This document shows, piece by piece, positions 1 through 10,129 of a DNA stretch of 64,000 nt. Position numbers and translations under genes: made by a program. Position 1 is the first letter of the stretch, and each line of letters begins with the position of its first letter. Under the pieces are notes generated by a model. That model was not told the origin of the DNA and did not search any database. It worked only from the letters and a program-made list of their open reading frames with translations. Location of the stretch: contig OY735231.1 of assembly GCA_963457665.1 (NCBI GenBank), positions 33,905,369 to 33,969,368 on the forward strand, in the 5' to 3' direction. Source of the DNA: Thysanoteuthis rhombus (lineage: Eukaryota; Mollusca; Cephalopoda; Oegopsida; Thysanoteuthidae).

Positions 1-180
1 TCACGACTCACGATATGGATTCCCCGAGATCACATGTGCAACCAAGGCCGGCAGAATATTAGATGGAGAGACAAGCTAGACAAGTTCAGGAAGTACTGGC
101 TCCACGATGCCCATGATAGAAAAGTGTGGCAAATCCTGGGGAAGGTCCAACGACGGACGTTAAAAGACTGATGATGATGA
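1..180 (+). mobile_element. RTE-like LINE, 3' end of endonuclease-reverse transcriptase ORF and trinucleotide tail (copy 1)
   Basis: The frame starting at base 1 is open for 56 codons and stops with TGA at 169-171. It contains WIPRDH, then RWRDKLDKFRKYW and ILGKVQRRTLKD at the end. This is the C-terminal end typical of RTE-clade and similar non-LTR retrotransposon polyproteins, downstream of the reverse transcriptase domain. A (TGA)n tail follows directly at about 168-183, the usual kind of 3' end for this lineage. The 5' part lies outside the window. Five further copies of this tail occur here (16188, 30424, 34590, 57541, 58710). This copy has no in-frame stop in the visible part, unlike most others. 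Family assignment is from remembered motif similarity, not a search. Confidence 0.8.
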
Positions 181-187
181 TGAGGAG

Positions 188-440
188 AATATTCAAAACA
201 AAAATTATGATTGTATCGAAAATGAAACAAAAAATATCGTTCAAAATGCAATAGTAATAGATATAGATATGGAGTGTATATAAACATTGTATATTCTGCT
301 TTCTTTCTTCCTTCTGCTGTCTCTCTCTTTCTTTATTGTACTATCATTTTTATCTAAAGAATCGATCTCAAAAAAGGAATATGATATAATATGATGTAAA
401 AAGGAGAAAAAACATTTCTTTCCCTTTGTCCACTCTCTAC
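188..440 (+). repeat. Diverged direct duplication K, copy 1
   Basis: This stretch aligns along its length with 1305-1560. Shared landmarks in order are ACAAAAAATATC, AAATGCAATA, a pyrimidine-rich run (TTTCTTTCTTCC-like), GAATYGATCT followed by AAAAAA, an ATGATGTAA/ATGTGATG block, and finally a CTACTCTCTCTA/CCACTCTCTAC block. Indels are frequent. It begins just after the LINE tail, so it may be the flank of that insertion or part of an older element. No coding potential is seen. Confidence 0.55.
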
Positions 441-589
441 ATTGTATCTTTCTATCTTTACCAACGCTTTGATTGAAAAAAAAAAAAGATACATTGTTTA
501 TCTCTCTTTAACCACACTCTTCTTGGAACACATCGAATTTCTTGAAAATGCAAAAATAATTTCCGAGTGTTCTTCATCTAACCATTTAA

Positions 590-840
590 AGATACCATAT
601 TCAAATTTTCCTATTTATTTATTTGTTTGTTTGCACTCAAATGGGCTGATCTCATTGGTTGATTTATCTTCGGATCATGACATAGAAATAAAAAATTACA
701 TCATAGAAATTCTGAAAATTTCCTGTCTGATCATCACATATTAAAACAGCTTGAGTTGAGTTAAGATTTTAGAGGAACTTAGAATTAGGATTCTTGAATA
801 ATCAAAAAAATCTACCAAAAGCTTGCCGACCTGGATTGAT
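590..840 (+). repeat. Dispersed repeat L, copy 1
   Basis: This aligns with 56815-57060. Shared blocks are TTTGTTTGTTTGCA, GATCTCATTGGTTGATTT versus GATCTTATTGATTGTTTT, CATAGAAA, AAACAGCTTGAGTTGAGTT, then AGAATTAGGATTCTTGAAT. The two copies are about 56 kb apart in the same orientation. No terminal inverted repeat or coding region was recognised, so the class is unknown. Confidence 0.5.
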
Positions 841-1304
841 TCTTTGCCTGATTTCTTCTTCTTCTTTTGAGAATTGAGAATATCATGGAGAGCTTGTACC
901 TCTCTCCAATTCCTATTTCTGACTTGATGTGTTCATATGCATATTCACAGTTCAAAAAGAAAAGTGTGCAAATGAACCACCTATGGTATATATACACACA
1001 TCTATTCCATTTCTAAACATCTGAGAGTGAGACACCTTACGTAAGATTGTCTTTAGAAAAAGAATATGTACTGGCCCTAAATATGCATGAAAAGCTTTCA
1101 GTATCATTTGCAAATAGAAGTACCATAAAAAAACAAATTTAGAAACTGTATATCTGCAATGTCGTCAAGGTGACAAACATTATGTAAATGAGAAAAAGAA
1201 CAGACTCTGTTCAAAACCCATGACGTTGAATATATAATAACTACTAGTTTCCAATTGATTTTCTTAGTTAATTATCCGTTAAAATGTCTGATACAAAAAA
1301 AAAA
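841..1304. other. Unassigned AT-rich DNA
   Basis: Apart from short A/T runs I see no repeat family, RNA-like fold or convincing coding region here. A 61-codon minus-strand frame (812-997) overlaps the end of repeat L and is not similar to any family I know. Confidence 0.5.
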
Positions 1305-1560
1305 TAATCATTGCATCAAAAATAAGACAAAAAATATCATCCGAAATGCAATATAATCTATTGGGAGATGAAAAAATTATGAATATATGAAGTGTATAGA
1401 TTAGTTATCAACACTGTAAAGTTTAATTTCTTTTTTTTCTTCTCTTCCTTATACTTTCTATTTTTCCATCACGAGAATTGATCTAAAAAAAGAAATAATG
1501 TGATGCAGTGTGACGTGAAAGAGAAAAAAAAATTACCTTTTCTTCGCCTACTCTCTCTAT
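1305..1560 (+). repeat. Diverged direct duplication K, copy 2
   Basis: Counterpart of 188-440. Both copies share the order A-rich block, AATGCAAT block, T/C-rich run, ATTGATCT with A-run, and ATGTGATGYA block. The second copy continues into pyrimidine-rich sequence to about 1570. Confidence 0.55.
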
Positions 1561-1828
1561 CCTCCTTTTCTTATGAATGCTATGAACCGATTCAAATTTG
1601 GTCTTTTTGGCATCCAGAGAACTGTCAACTTTCGTCACGGTTAAAAAGAGCCCAAAACCCCAATTTTGTTCCACCGTCTATGTAACTTGATTCACAGGAA
1701 TATTCATCAATCATAAATAAATTTCTCCAATGTCCACAGTAGACAATATTCTTTACCAAGTAACTTACCGATTCAGTGCAACAGACAGACGGACAAAAAT
1801 AGCCAAGTAATCAACAGGTTGAGGAGGT

Positions 1829-2110
1829 GCAGAGTTTTGAGTTTTGGCATAACAGTTGCCGGCACAGAATCGGACTAAGTTTGAAGTTCAGCCAAGTATG
1901 TTTATGTTCAATTCACACGAATGCCCTTGGGAAAGGTGCAAATCAACTCCTTCCCACAGCTAAAGTAAAAAGCTGGGTAGTTGGAGCCCTTTGGCCCTAT
2001 GAGGCAGTCCATCAAGGAGAAAGTTACTCGGACAGAAGAAAACAACTTGGCAGTCATCATAACTGTTCCCAAACCCAGGGAAGAGAGTGGGGTCAGGTGA
2101 AGGGCCACCA
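1829..2110 (+). repeat. Dispersed repeat family G, copy 1
   Basis: It contains the family signature AATGCCCTTGGGAAAGG, followed by a block resembling CTCCTTCCCACAGCTA and then CCCTATGAGGCAGTCCA and GAGAAAGTTAC. The same order appears at 39362-39570 (ATGCCTTAGGGAAAGGC, CTCCTCCCAGCTAGG, CCTGTAAGACAGTCCA, AAAGGTTAC). Shorter relatives lie at 12965, 33587 and 41075. A 127-codon plus-strand frame (1827-2210) is simply this repeat read through and is not a gene. Confidence 0.6.
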
Positions 2111-2136
2111 ATCTCAGACCTCTGAACTTGCATCTA

Positions 2137-2330
2137 AAAGTGTAGCCGAGTGGTTATGGTCCTTGCTCCACAAGGAGTCAACATGGATGAACAGAAAACT
2201 GAGGTATTAAATTCTGGAAGCCTTGATCCAGTAAAAAGCTACTAGCAACGGAAACTGAGGTAGAGAGGTTGTGGTCCTCTGCTCAATAAGGGGTCTACAG
2301 GAATGAACGAGCAATAGATTAATAAATGAT
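2137..2330 (+). repeat. Two tRNA-like units (possible SINE head)
   Basis: GTAGCCGAGTGGTTATGG at about 2142 fits the A box of class II (Leu/Ser type) tRNAs. A related block, GGTAGAGAGGTTGTGG, recurs at about 2260. Each is followed by a CTGCTC.A.AAGGGGTC-like block and AGGAATGAACGAG or similar. The two units are thus diverged tandem relatives about 120 bases apart. No clear B box or cloverleaf could be made, so these are not functional tRNAs. A SINE origin is an inference. Confidence 0.35.
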
Positions 2331-2449
2331 CATGAGGAATTTCGATTTCAATAATATTCATATAATTATGATCTGTAAAATTCCAAGATACTAAATTTGC
2401 TAATCGAACAAAAGAAATGAAGTAAGATCAATAAAACTTGCCATGACAG

Positions 2450-2740
2450 TCAATGACTGACGATTCTGGAGAATCTAGATGTTAACATCAAACGTGTCAG
2501 AATTAGGCCTCAAGAAGGTCAAATGAACTTTTTTACCCAAAATTAAATAGAGAAATTTTTTGAAAGGGACTAGCGGAGTACTGATGCCAAATTTCAAGTC
2601 TGCAGACAAAACACTATGACCAGGAGCACTGAAACACGCAGACAAACACAGGCATCAATAAAAAATTAAAAAAAGGATAGACCTATTAGTCATCTTTGAT
2701 TGCTACGGTTGTTCAATATTAACACTCAGCTAGAGAATTT
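2450..2740 (+). repeat. Dispersed repeat family J, copy 1 (right part of TIR element)
   Basis: This aligns with 23940-24225: GAGAATCTAGATGTTA, then GTACTGATGCCAA, GACAAAACACTATG, AGCACTGAAACAC, a CATCTTTGATTGCTACGG block and the terminal GGTTGTTCAATA at about 2710-2721. That last block matches the terminal inverted repeat seen in the 23.8-kb copy. The left terminus was not recognised here. Confidence 0.55.
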
Positions 2741-2891
2741 ATTGTTTTATAATAACTAGTAAATATATGTTGAAATGAAATATTTTTATGATATGTAACA
2801 TTCTGATATATCAGTCTATGGTACAAAAAAAATGACAGAAACTTGAGTAATCAAATAAAAACCACTAAATAAGCTGAATCATTCGGCAAAA

Positions 2892-3010
2892 ACAGGGTGG
2901 GCCAAAATATTTAGTAAATGTATATGGCTGCTAAGATAATGCTATCTTTCTGGAAAGGAAGCTAGGATTACTGACGTGATAGAAAGAGAAAACCTTACAG
3001 TATTTCAGGA
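2892..3010 (+). mobile_element. Possible mariner-type left terminus
   Basis: ACAGGGTGGGCCAAAA at 2892-2907 resembles the reverse complement of the right end of the mariner relic at 20229 (CAGGGTGGCTCAAAA). The following block around 2934-3005 (GGAAGCTAGGATTAC, ...CTTACAG..TTTCA) has a diverged relative at 8525-8595. No transposase motif was identified, so this is a weak call. Confidence 0.3.
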
Positions 3011-3068
3011 TAATATAATATCAGAAGAATCACCATTATTGTACTATGGTTTACTTGGATTAATGTTC

Positions 3069-3412
3069 TCATCTTAGTTGTTATAGTTACAACATTTCAG
3101 GCATTGTACCCTCTCACCTTCTTCAGGCGTCTGTCATGAGTTCAATCCCTGGGTCAGTTAGCACAAAAAAGTAATTTTTTTTTGTTCAGTGGAAGGAGCA
3201 GACAAGCAACATCATGAGGACAAATTAATTAGGAAGAATTAACTGATATGAGATATGTTCTTGTGTGGACAACGGAATGAGAACGAACTACCCCCATGAA
3301 TTGAATAAAATGTTTGGTTAGAAATTCCAAGCGGGTTATCAACTGCAGATGACACCCCAAGAAGGCTGGAGAGTACAATGGCAGAAGCATAACAACGAGA
3401 ACCAAGATGAGG
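3069..3412. repeat. Fold-back unit E1 (inverted pair of a common arm)
   Basis: The left arm (3069-3140) reads CTCATCTTAGTTGTTATAG, then CATTGTACCCTCTCACC and CTTCTTCAGGCG.CTGTCAT. The reverse complement of 3345-3412 reads CTCATCTTGGTTCTCGTTG, then GCCATTGTACTCTCCAGCC and TTCTTGGGGTGTCAT. The arms are about 70 bases long and separated by about 200. The same arm sequence makes inverted pairs at 53.4, 57.2 and 59.2 kb, so the layout is recurrent. A 61-codon minus-strand frame over the right arm is repeat sequence. Confidence 0.65.
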
Positions 3413-3539
3413 ATACAAGTCCAAGTTAATCAGTGAATACTACAAGATGAGTAATAAATAGGAAACTAACCCTGTTAGTAACTAAGAAATCACTGCTATT
3501 ACCATGACCATGAGGCAAATACAAAGACATAAAAAAAAA

Positions 3540-3796
3540 CGTCAACCAAAACAGTCTGCATAGGTTTCTTTATTTTCTAAGTTGGTCTAGCTGGCTATGT
3601 ATATATCATGCATACAGACTATGATGAAGTTAGAGGGCTGAAAATTTAAACATATACTCCTTACCATATTTAGAAAAAAAACTAATGTATTGACCCTCTC
3701 TTTTTCCGATTTTTCAATTGATCCCCCCAACATGCCATGCTGTCAAAAGACGTTGGTCATGTGACGGTTACTATTGAGTGATTAACCAGACCGGTT
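3540..3796 (-). repeat. Family A repeat, copy 1 (internally deleted)
   Basis: On the minus strand it begins with the family head (GGTCTGGTTAATCACTCAA, then TAACCGTCACATGACCAACG) and ends with the tail AACCTATGCAGACTGTTTTG followed by GTTGACG. The central ~200 bases present in full copies are missing. Full copies occur at 14523, 23101, 28402, 43770 and elsewhere. Confidence 0.75.
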
Positions 3797-4560
3797 TAGT
3801 TTTAAATTTGATATCATTAGTAGGGGCAGGCTGTTTGTTTTCTTCGAAATTTCATTTCATTGCTCTTCTGCAAGACCTGACACTTATACAGCCTCAATGT
3901 TCGGGAGGAATTATATCCATTACTGGCAATTTGACATGTAAAATATTTCAGTGCGTACGAAGAGTTTTTCATGAGACCAAACTACAACATCCCTGGAACC
4001 AAAAATACACAGTAATTGGATATCAGACCAAGAAGTTTCAGCCAGATGAAGTTACATGTACTTTATATTTCGGGTCACAATCACTAACTTTTCTCGGTGA
4101 AAAGAGGAAAAATATAAGTTAAAAAATTTTTAATGATTCAGGATATTTATTAGACAATAGCAAAATAAGTGCAAAGCTACATTTATGAAATATTCAAGAT
4201 TAAACTCCCCATCAATGTCTTTCAAGACAAAGATTTCATAACTGAACAAGGATAGATGCTTTTTTTAGTAATCTATCAACTGGTATTCTTAAAAAAGGGG
4301 ATTGAAATTAAACATTTTATGACAAGCAGATTACTTCATATTAGGACATTCATACAAACATTAACTCTCTATTTCATTCTCAGTACAGTTATCATGTAGA
4401 AAAACCAAGAAATTGTTCAAGATATGAGTCGTGATTGTACAATTGAACAGGAATGCGCATGCAGCTAATGTTCATATCTAACCATTACTGAGTCAGTCTC
4501 CGAATAGACTTCATGTTATCTAGGTATGTTCTTGTATAATGCACGGCTTTGTGACATTGT
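3797..4560. other. Unassigned AT-rich DNA with a 114-codon open frame
   Basis: A frame open at 3778-4122 on the plus strand lacks an ATG start, begins inside the end of family A, and matches no family I recognise. The rest holds nothing I can name. Confidence 0.4.
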
Positions 4561-4569
4561 GTGAGAACA

Positions 4570-4700
4570 TCTCAATGATCTGCCTCAATTTTGCGTGAAG
4601 CTCAGCAAATCTGCCACAGAGACCCTAAGGCTTTCGGCAGACATTCTTTTGGTTGAACACAGGATTTTGAGTCGCACGCTCATTTCGAGGCTGATCAAGT
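4570..4700 (+). mobile_element. mariner-type transposase HTH relic
   Basis: The frame reading through 4595 gives PQFCVKLSKSATETLRL, which matches the start of the N-terminal helix-turn-helix (HTH_48 type) of many animal mariner transposases (FCFKLGKSATETF-like). After about 20 codons the expected continuation (..FFWLNTGF..) is in another frame and has a TGA, so the relic is frameshifted and interrupted. No catalytic domain follows before 4960. The block GGGTGGCTAGTCCAGGAAC at about 4866-4885 could be a remnant terminus. The family call rests on one strong motif. Confidence 0.5.
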
Positions 4701-4889
4701 GTGTATTCAAGATTACTATAATTCAACAAATAGTCTTTTTGTCCGTCTCTCAGTCATCATACATCTCAAGGACAACTTGATCTATGGCCACTAAAGTTAC
4801 TGGGGTTATTCATGGGACTGTGGAGCATGTTTTAGAAAATTCCTTTTTTTAAAATTCCAAATTGGTGGGGTGGCTAGTCCAGGAACTTT

Positions 4890-5800
4890 CTGATAGCTCC
4901 TTATACACAGTTTTATACATCTAATCATTTCTTGTTTTATGCAACTGGTGAAGCAGTGTCAGAGATTCCTTAGGAAGTTATGAATTTTAAGGATGAACAG
5001 GACTACGTATAACTGAATTCATCTTCTTAGATGATTAATATCTGTTAATGCACTTCATTGTATTATATAAAAGCTCATTTCATTTCTATTTCTGTTGATT
5101 TGTTTGTCATTTGATTTCTATTATTGTGAAGCAGAGAGAAAGAGGATAAAGCAAAGCTCTATTGTGTCTGTCTATTGTAGGCTAAAGCAAATTGATAGTG
5201 TCTGTATTTTCCAGTCTACATTTCTACTACTACAACTGCTGCTGATGTCTTTGTGGTAAGGTGGAAAACAAACAAAAATATCTCAGTTTTTTCATGAATA
5301 AAACTGATGTTTTTCTCATATCAAAAAAGAATTTCCTTTTTTACCTAGTTGTGTTGTCTTATTATTTTGAAATTGTAAAAAATATCAAAAAGTGTAGAAA
5401 ATCGACAGCAAAATAATTTTTTGAAGGTATGCATTCTTTTGTTTTCAGTAAATACACTTATACAAGTTCATACATTTGTATAATTCATCCATATGTATGT
5501 GATCTCGTCATTTTAGACAGGTACTATGCTAATATATATAATACATACATTCAGATGCAAATTTCTTTTTATTTTCAAACAGTTATTTTCAAACAATAGC
5601 ATTGCTAAGGAAAATTGTATTTCCAGATAATAAATATCTTTCTGTTTTCCCAACGTTTTATTTGTAATGTTCTTTGTATATCAACATCAGGCAAAATCAA
5701 AAGTGAAAGACTTGTCTGTTGCTTTTTCTCATACAAAAGCCGATGCATAAAAAGACATTCAAATATGAAATACACATTTTCCAAAGTAGACAATGAAAAC
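4890..5800. other. Unassigned AT-rich DNA
   Basis: No recognised repeat, RNA or coding signature. Two 60-80-codon frames overlap on opposite strands at 5605-5866; the plus-strand one runs into the (TA)n array, so neither looks real. Confidence 0.5.
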
Positions 5801-5801
5801 A

Positions 5802-5804
<3 letters not shown>

Positions 5805-5856
<52 letters not shown>
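5805..5856. repeat. (TA)n microsatellite
   Basis: About 26 uninterrupted AT units between CAATC and CCATGAATAG. Confidence 0.97.
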
Positions 5857-5858
<2 letters not shown>

Positions 5859-6047
5859 ATGAATAGACTTTTGAATACGTATATTCTAAATTTACCTTGG
5901 GATACATACACAGGATTCCAATACCCATCCTTTTTCTTCTATCTTAAAGTCACAACAAAAGCAAAGCACCACCTGTGTGAGAAAATAGCCATGACCATCG
6001 AGCACTACAGAACAGGAATGCTATATAAGTAATTCATATATCCACAT

Positions 6048-6417
6048 ATGATTACAAATTGCGTTATATTATATTGAAACCATATTTAAAATGATCTCCT
6101 GTTATTACAGGGTGAATGTATCATTTGGCTTAAACAGTGTAAATAGAATAAACAATTTTTAAAAAAAATGGGGTAGCTGCAGGAATCGGACTTGCGACTG
6201 ATAGGGGAGCTACTTTAACGTAGCAATGCTCCATGGTAAGAGCAATGCTACATTAAAGAGGCTCTCCTATCAATCACAGGTTCAATTTCTGCAGCTGCCT
6301 CATTTTCTTTAATTGTTTATTCTTTTCACATTGTCTAAGCCAAATGATACATTCACTGTGTAATAACAGATCATTTCAAAAATAGTTTCAATATGATATA
6401 ATGTAATTTATAATCAT
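6048..6417. repeat. Long nearly loop-free palindrome with tRNA-like (SINE) sequence in each arm
   Basis: Left arm 6048-6230 and right arm 6237-6417 are reverse complements along their whole length, with moderate divergence. The arms meet at the perfect palindrome CCATGG (6231-6236). Inside the right arm, GGTAAGAGCAATGC resembles the end of a tRNA A box, and AGGTTCAATTTCTGCAGC resembles a tRNA B box and T arm. The left arm has the mirrored version. The arrangement is best explained as a head-to-head inverted dimer of one tRNA-like element or a fold-back element. The outer ends, ATGATTA, also mirror each other. Confidence 0.85.
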
Positions 6418-6477
6418 TCTGTCAGATCATATATCCATTTCCTAATAACATATTCTCTTATATAAAACGCAATGTGT

Positions 6478-6530
6478 CTGTATATATATACATATATATT
6501 TATATATATATATATATTTATATACATAGT
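6478..6530. repeat. Interrupted (TA)n array
   Basis: Alternating TATATA blocks broken by CA and TT; about 50 bases. It also inflates a 76-codon minus-strand frame, which is not a gene. Confidence 0.85.
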
Positions 6531-6639
6531 GAATAGCACAACAGATACTGAGCAGGGGGCAGGGGAATGATGCTTTGATCCTAGATAGAGTTCACAGATA
6601 TAAAGAAGTGCCAATCTATAAGTAAATAATCCCTTTTTT

Positions 6640-7975
6640 GACAAGTGCTTTGGTAGTAAATTAATTATTCCATGAATAAAAATTTCAACATCTACAAATG
6701 TTTAAAATCTAAGTGAAATTAATCTTAGCCCTGAAATTACCTGCCATTACACAATTTTTAAAAACTGCAATCTGATATTCCAATACGACACCAATATTGA
6801 TCAGAATTCATCCTATACCATATTACAAAAAGCCTATTCATGTTCTTGAAAGAGCTCAAATTCCATGCGCCATGACTTAATAATCTAGTCTCATGTTTGG
6901 CTGGCAACCAGAAGTTCTTCCAAGGATGTAGCCATGTTTCTTCACTGGGATGCCTGTATTAATTTAGGTCAAATCTTATATACAACCTACATATTGCTGA
7001 TAGAAAAAAATACAAAATAAACCAGAAAGATTTGGGAAAAAAACCCAGAATCAATAGAAAACAGTTATAGAGATAAAAAAAAAAACAAGATATAATAAGT
7101 GTACCATCATCTTCATTGGTGAATTTTTATACTTGATGATAAAACCTAAGCATTTTTTTCTGCCATTGGTGTTATAGAATTTTACTAGCACTGTGATTTT
7201 TTCTGCTAACAACAAATTTTTCATTAATTCATTTTTAAAAATTGGACAACAAACAATCAGATTACCATATTTCCCATCAGCAAATACGCTATTTCTTTTT
7301 CCTAAGACAAGTCTAAAAAATTTAACCCTGTGTCCTACGGGCTTTATGTTACTTCAGAAATTTGTTTTTTTTTCCAAATTTTGCAAGTCATAATTCGGAT
7401 GCATCCTTGGAGCCGGAGCTTCCTTGACTACGGAAAATACCATAATTAGCTCTACGTAGACATTTCTAAAAATAAGAACATACATAAACAGCTTCATTCT
7501 TCCGCTGGAAATTATATTATCAACAGCAACAATGCTTACATATCAGTTCTCAAATGAGAATACAATCAATTGTCTGGCATATCAATAGCCACGTAGATCA
7601 TAGTATAAGTTCCTTCTGCAATGATCAATGTATACTGAACAAGATTGCTTTTCGGATAGATTGACAGCTATCTATTTCAACCTACATATATCCATTGTTT
7701 TATATTGAAGTAAATGAACCATAAAAATATTTACCTACATTGTACACCTTAGAAAAATCAAACAACAAACTGCTTTATATTATTTTCAGATGATTACAAT
7801 TGTGCTTTATACTTTGAGTAAGGCTTCTTTAAAATGTTTCATGGTATTACTTTTCAAAGCCACTGAAATGAATAAGCAAAAACACAGAGATATTCTTATA
7901 ATGATACTAAGGAGTGTTTTTTTTTTAAAGTAAGGACTGAATAGGAACATCTATGCTTTGTTTAGCTTAAATAAT
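6640..7975. other. Unassigned AT-rich DNA
   Basis: I found no family member, RNA or coding motif in this 1.3 kb. A 66-codon frame at 7193-7393 has low-complexity composition and no recognisable similarity. Confidence 0.45.
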
Positions 7976-8019
7976 TTTAGCATTTAAAAAGTTTTTTTGG
8001 ATGATTGTACTTGTTTGTG

Positions 8020-8095
8020 TTAGGAACAAAATGTTTCAAACAATTCATTTTCATTCTACGACCTTCTTCAGGCTTAATATGCAAGTTGATGAAAT
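8020..8095 (+). repeat. Solitary arm of fold-back family E
   Basis: AAAATGTTTCAAACAATTCA, then CATTCTACGACCTTCTTCAGGC, is a diverged copy of the arm (AACRTTTCAGCCATTGTACCC...CCTTCTTCAGG) that forms inverted pairs at 3.1, 53.4, 57.2 and 59.2 kb. No mirrored partner was seen within the next kilobase. Confidence 0.4.
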
Positions 8096-8679
8096 TATTA
8101 TCCTATGATGAAATATGATCCAAAAGCTATAAATAATTCACCTGAGTGAGTTACAGATTTGTTTTGTAAATATTAAAATTTCTCATGTTTTTTAAATATA
8201 CATTTTAATGACCGCAAAAGGAACAAATTTTTTCAACAATTTTCTAGTATCTACTCATAATATAAAGCGTGGTAAAAAAGTTGCCGGCAAATTTATTCAT
8301 TTGGACAGTTCTGTCCTTTGACTCGTATTTCAGTAGCTGAATGAACAAGAAGAAAAATAATCCTTTGATGTTTAAGCCAAAACCAGAAAGTGATTGATTT
8401 GAGTCACTAGAAGAACAAGAGGAGCCGTGGTGTTATTTGCCCGGGTTTTCGCCACCTCCTGCTGAAAGATAGTGAATAAGAAGATGAGATTTTCTAAAAA
8501 GAATAAGGTTGCTAAAGTGACACTCATGTCTTCCTAGGCGAGGAAGCTAAGATTACAAAAGTGATTAGAGATGATAAGCTTACAGAGTTTCATAAGAAAA
8601 TTGAGCAACAGACATCTTGGAATTAGTCTTGAATCATCAGCACCAATGATTTCATCCAAGAGGTATACATAGTTGAACT
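8096..8679. other. Mostly unassigned DNA, with a weak relative of 2934-3005
   Basis: The block near 8525-8595 (GAGGAAGCTAAGATTACAAA, then GTGATTAGAGATGATAAGCT and TACAGAGTTTCA) resembles 2950-3005. Nothing else was identified. Confidence 0.35.
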
Positions 8680-9060
8680 AAAAAGCACTCAGAGAGTGCA
8701 TATCTCAGCCAATGCCATTTTAACTAAAAAATATAAATGAAAATCATCTAATGCAGGGGAGGTAACTGTGAGAAATTCCTGGATCTTCCCCAAAAGTTGA
8801 TCAATTCTACCCTGGCTCACAGCCAAACCTCTTATAAAATATCATTGAAATTCATGAAAATTTTTTTGGAGATATTGTGTAGACACATAGTTACGATGTA
8901 GGGGAGGTAACTGTGAGAAAAGATAGTTGGATCCACTCCTAAATTTCATCAATTCCTCCATGATCCCTAGCTTATCTTTCCACAGAATGTCATCAGAATT
9001 CATTAAGAACTTTCGGAGATATTGTAAAGCAGACAGATGGATAGACTGACAAACAGACAT
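8680..9060 (-). repeat. Family I repeat with internal tandem duplication
   Basis: It carries the family end GCACTCAGAGAGTGCA (reverse of TGCACTCTCTGAGTGC at 16055). It then has two diverged units of about 148 bases, at 8754-8900 and 8901-9057. Each starts GGGGAGGTAACTGTGAGAAA and contains a GATCAATTCT/CATCAATTCC block, AATTCATKAA and GGAGATATTGT. Related copies lie at 15645-16100 and 24905-25310. Confidence 0.65.
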
Positions 9061-9124
9061 GAGTGAATACATAATACTCTCCCAATTTTATTGGCAGAGG
9101 TAAATTACTCCAACATAAGACAGT

Positions 9125-9126
<2 letters not shown>

Positions 9127-9164
<38 letters not shown>
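9127..9164. repeat. (TA)n microsatellite
   Basis: About 19 AT units; immediately right of the family I copy. Confidence 0.97.
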
Positions 9165-9167
<3 letters not shown>

Positions 9168-9310
9168 TTATATTCCTCGGGTATCGTGTATTTTATAAAT
9201 ACTAGATTGACAACTAAAAACAAAAAGCCTTTTGACTTTGAAATCAGTTCTAATTTTTTTTCCTTATGATGATTGGTTCTTCAATTAAGTTTAGAATGGA
9301 ATTTAGTTAA

Positions 9311-9455
9311 AAACTGGCAACCAAAACTGTCAATATAGGTTTCTTCAGTTTTTGAGCTAGTCTGGCTGATTGGCTATGTATATATGAATGAATGTATGTA
9401 TGTATGTATTGTATGTACAGGCCATTCCAATGCAGCTCATTATATCTAGAAATTT
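9311..9455 (-). repeat. Family A repeat, copy 2 (tail part only)
   Basis: GGCAACCAAAACTGTCAATA, then TAGGTTTCTTCAGTTTTTGA, is the reverse complement of the family tail. It is followed by TAGTCTGGCTG and a (GTAT)n stretch at 9393-9412, at the same place where other copies hold ATACATACAT. The copy fades after about 9455. Confidence 0.7.
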
Positions 9456-9560
9456 ATTTGATAGAGCTTTATCTTTTTCAAAATCTATACACACCAGCGA
9501 TTCAGCAGTTAAAAAGAATTTTAAAAAAAGGAACTGATTTTTCTCTGACAATGTGCAAGA

Positions 9561-9667
9561 TTCCCTGACATTTTGAATAAATTCGTGGAAATCTCAAAAA
9601 CTCCCTGACAATTTATAAAATTCCCTGACCTAGAGAAAATGAAATTTTCTCAGCCAATCCCCTGACA
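9561..9667. repeat. Short-period CCCTGAC-rich repeat
   Basis: Four CCCTGAC blocks, each next to A/T-rich linkers such as ATTTTGAATAAATT or AATTTATAAAATT, occur within 107 bases. The spacing is irregular, so this is a degenerate minisatellite at most. Confidence 0.5.
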
Positions 9668-10129
9668 GGTGAGAATCCTGAACTGCTTTGAAATTGATGG
9701 AGAAAAACTGCAATCATTTTTGCATCAACTTGATAGAATACTGGTCATACAAGGGTAAAAGCTTAGTGTGAAAGTTTCACTCATTAATCATTGCTAAGAG
9801 GAAGTTTGACTTAAGATATTAATCTTTCATGCTAAATGACTAATTAACTCCTTTCATGATTAATGGTTTTCATTTACTCGTACTCTAAGATCAAGTATTC
9901 TGAAAATAGCAGATACTGTCATAGGCAGAGGGGATAGGGAGGGAATTACCTCCCACCCCTGAATCAGGCTTTTTCACCTTGGGCAAGGGGGTTCGAAAGT
10001 TGAAGCCTTAAACCTGATAAACGATAATGGGGCTTTACAATTGTGAGGGTCTTAGCAGAAAAAATTGTCAAGTCTGAAACTCAGCATTGCTGACTCAAAA
10101 AATATTTTTGTGTGAGTTTTGGCTGCCAA

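Noticed and set aside
190-1560. LTR retrotransposon bounded by duplication K
   Set aside because: No primer-binding site, polypurine tract, or gag/pol motif seen between the copies, which are too diverged to define LTR ends.
1827-2210. 127-codon plus-strand open frame
   Set aside because: It is dispersed repeat family G read in one frame; the same DNA recurs without that frame at 39.4 kb.
2140-2215. Possible tRNA-Leu/Ser gene
   Set aside because: Only the A box fits. No acceptor stem, anticodon arm or B box could be paired.
3778-4122. 114-codon plus-strand open frame
   Set aside because: No ATG start, begins inside the end of a family A copy, and no motif from any family I know. Weak resemblance of one segment to other proteins was judged chance.
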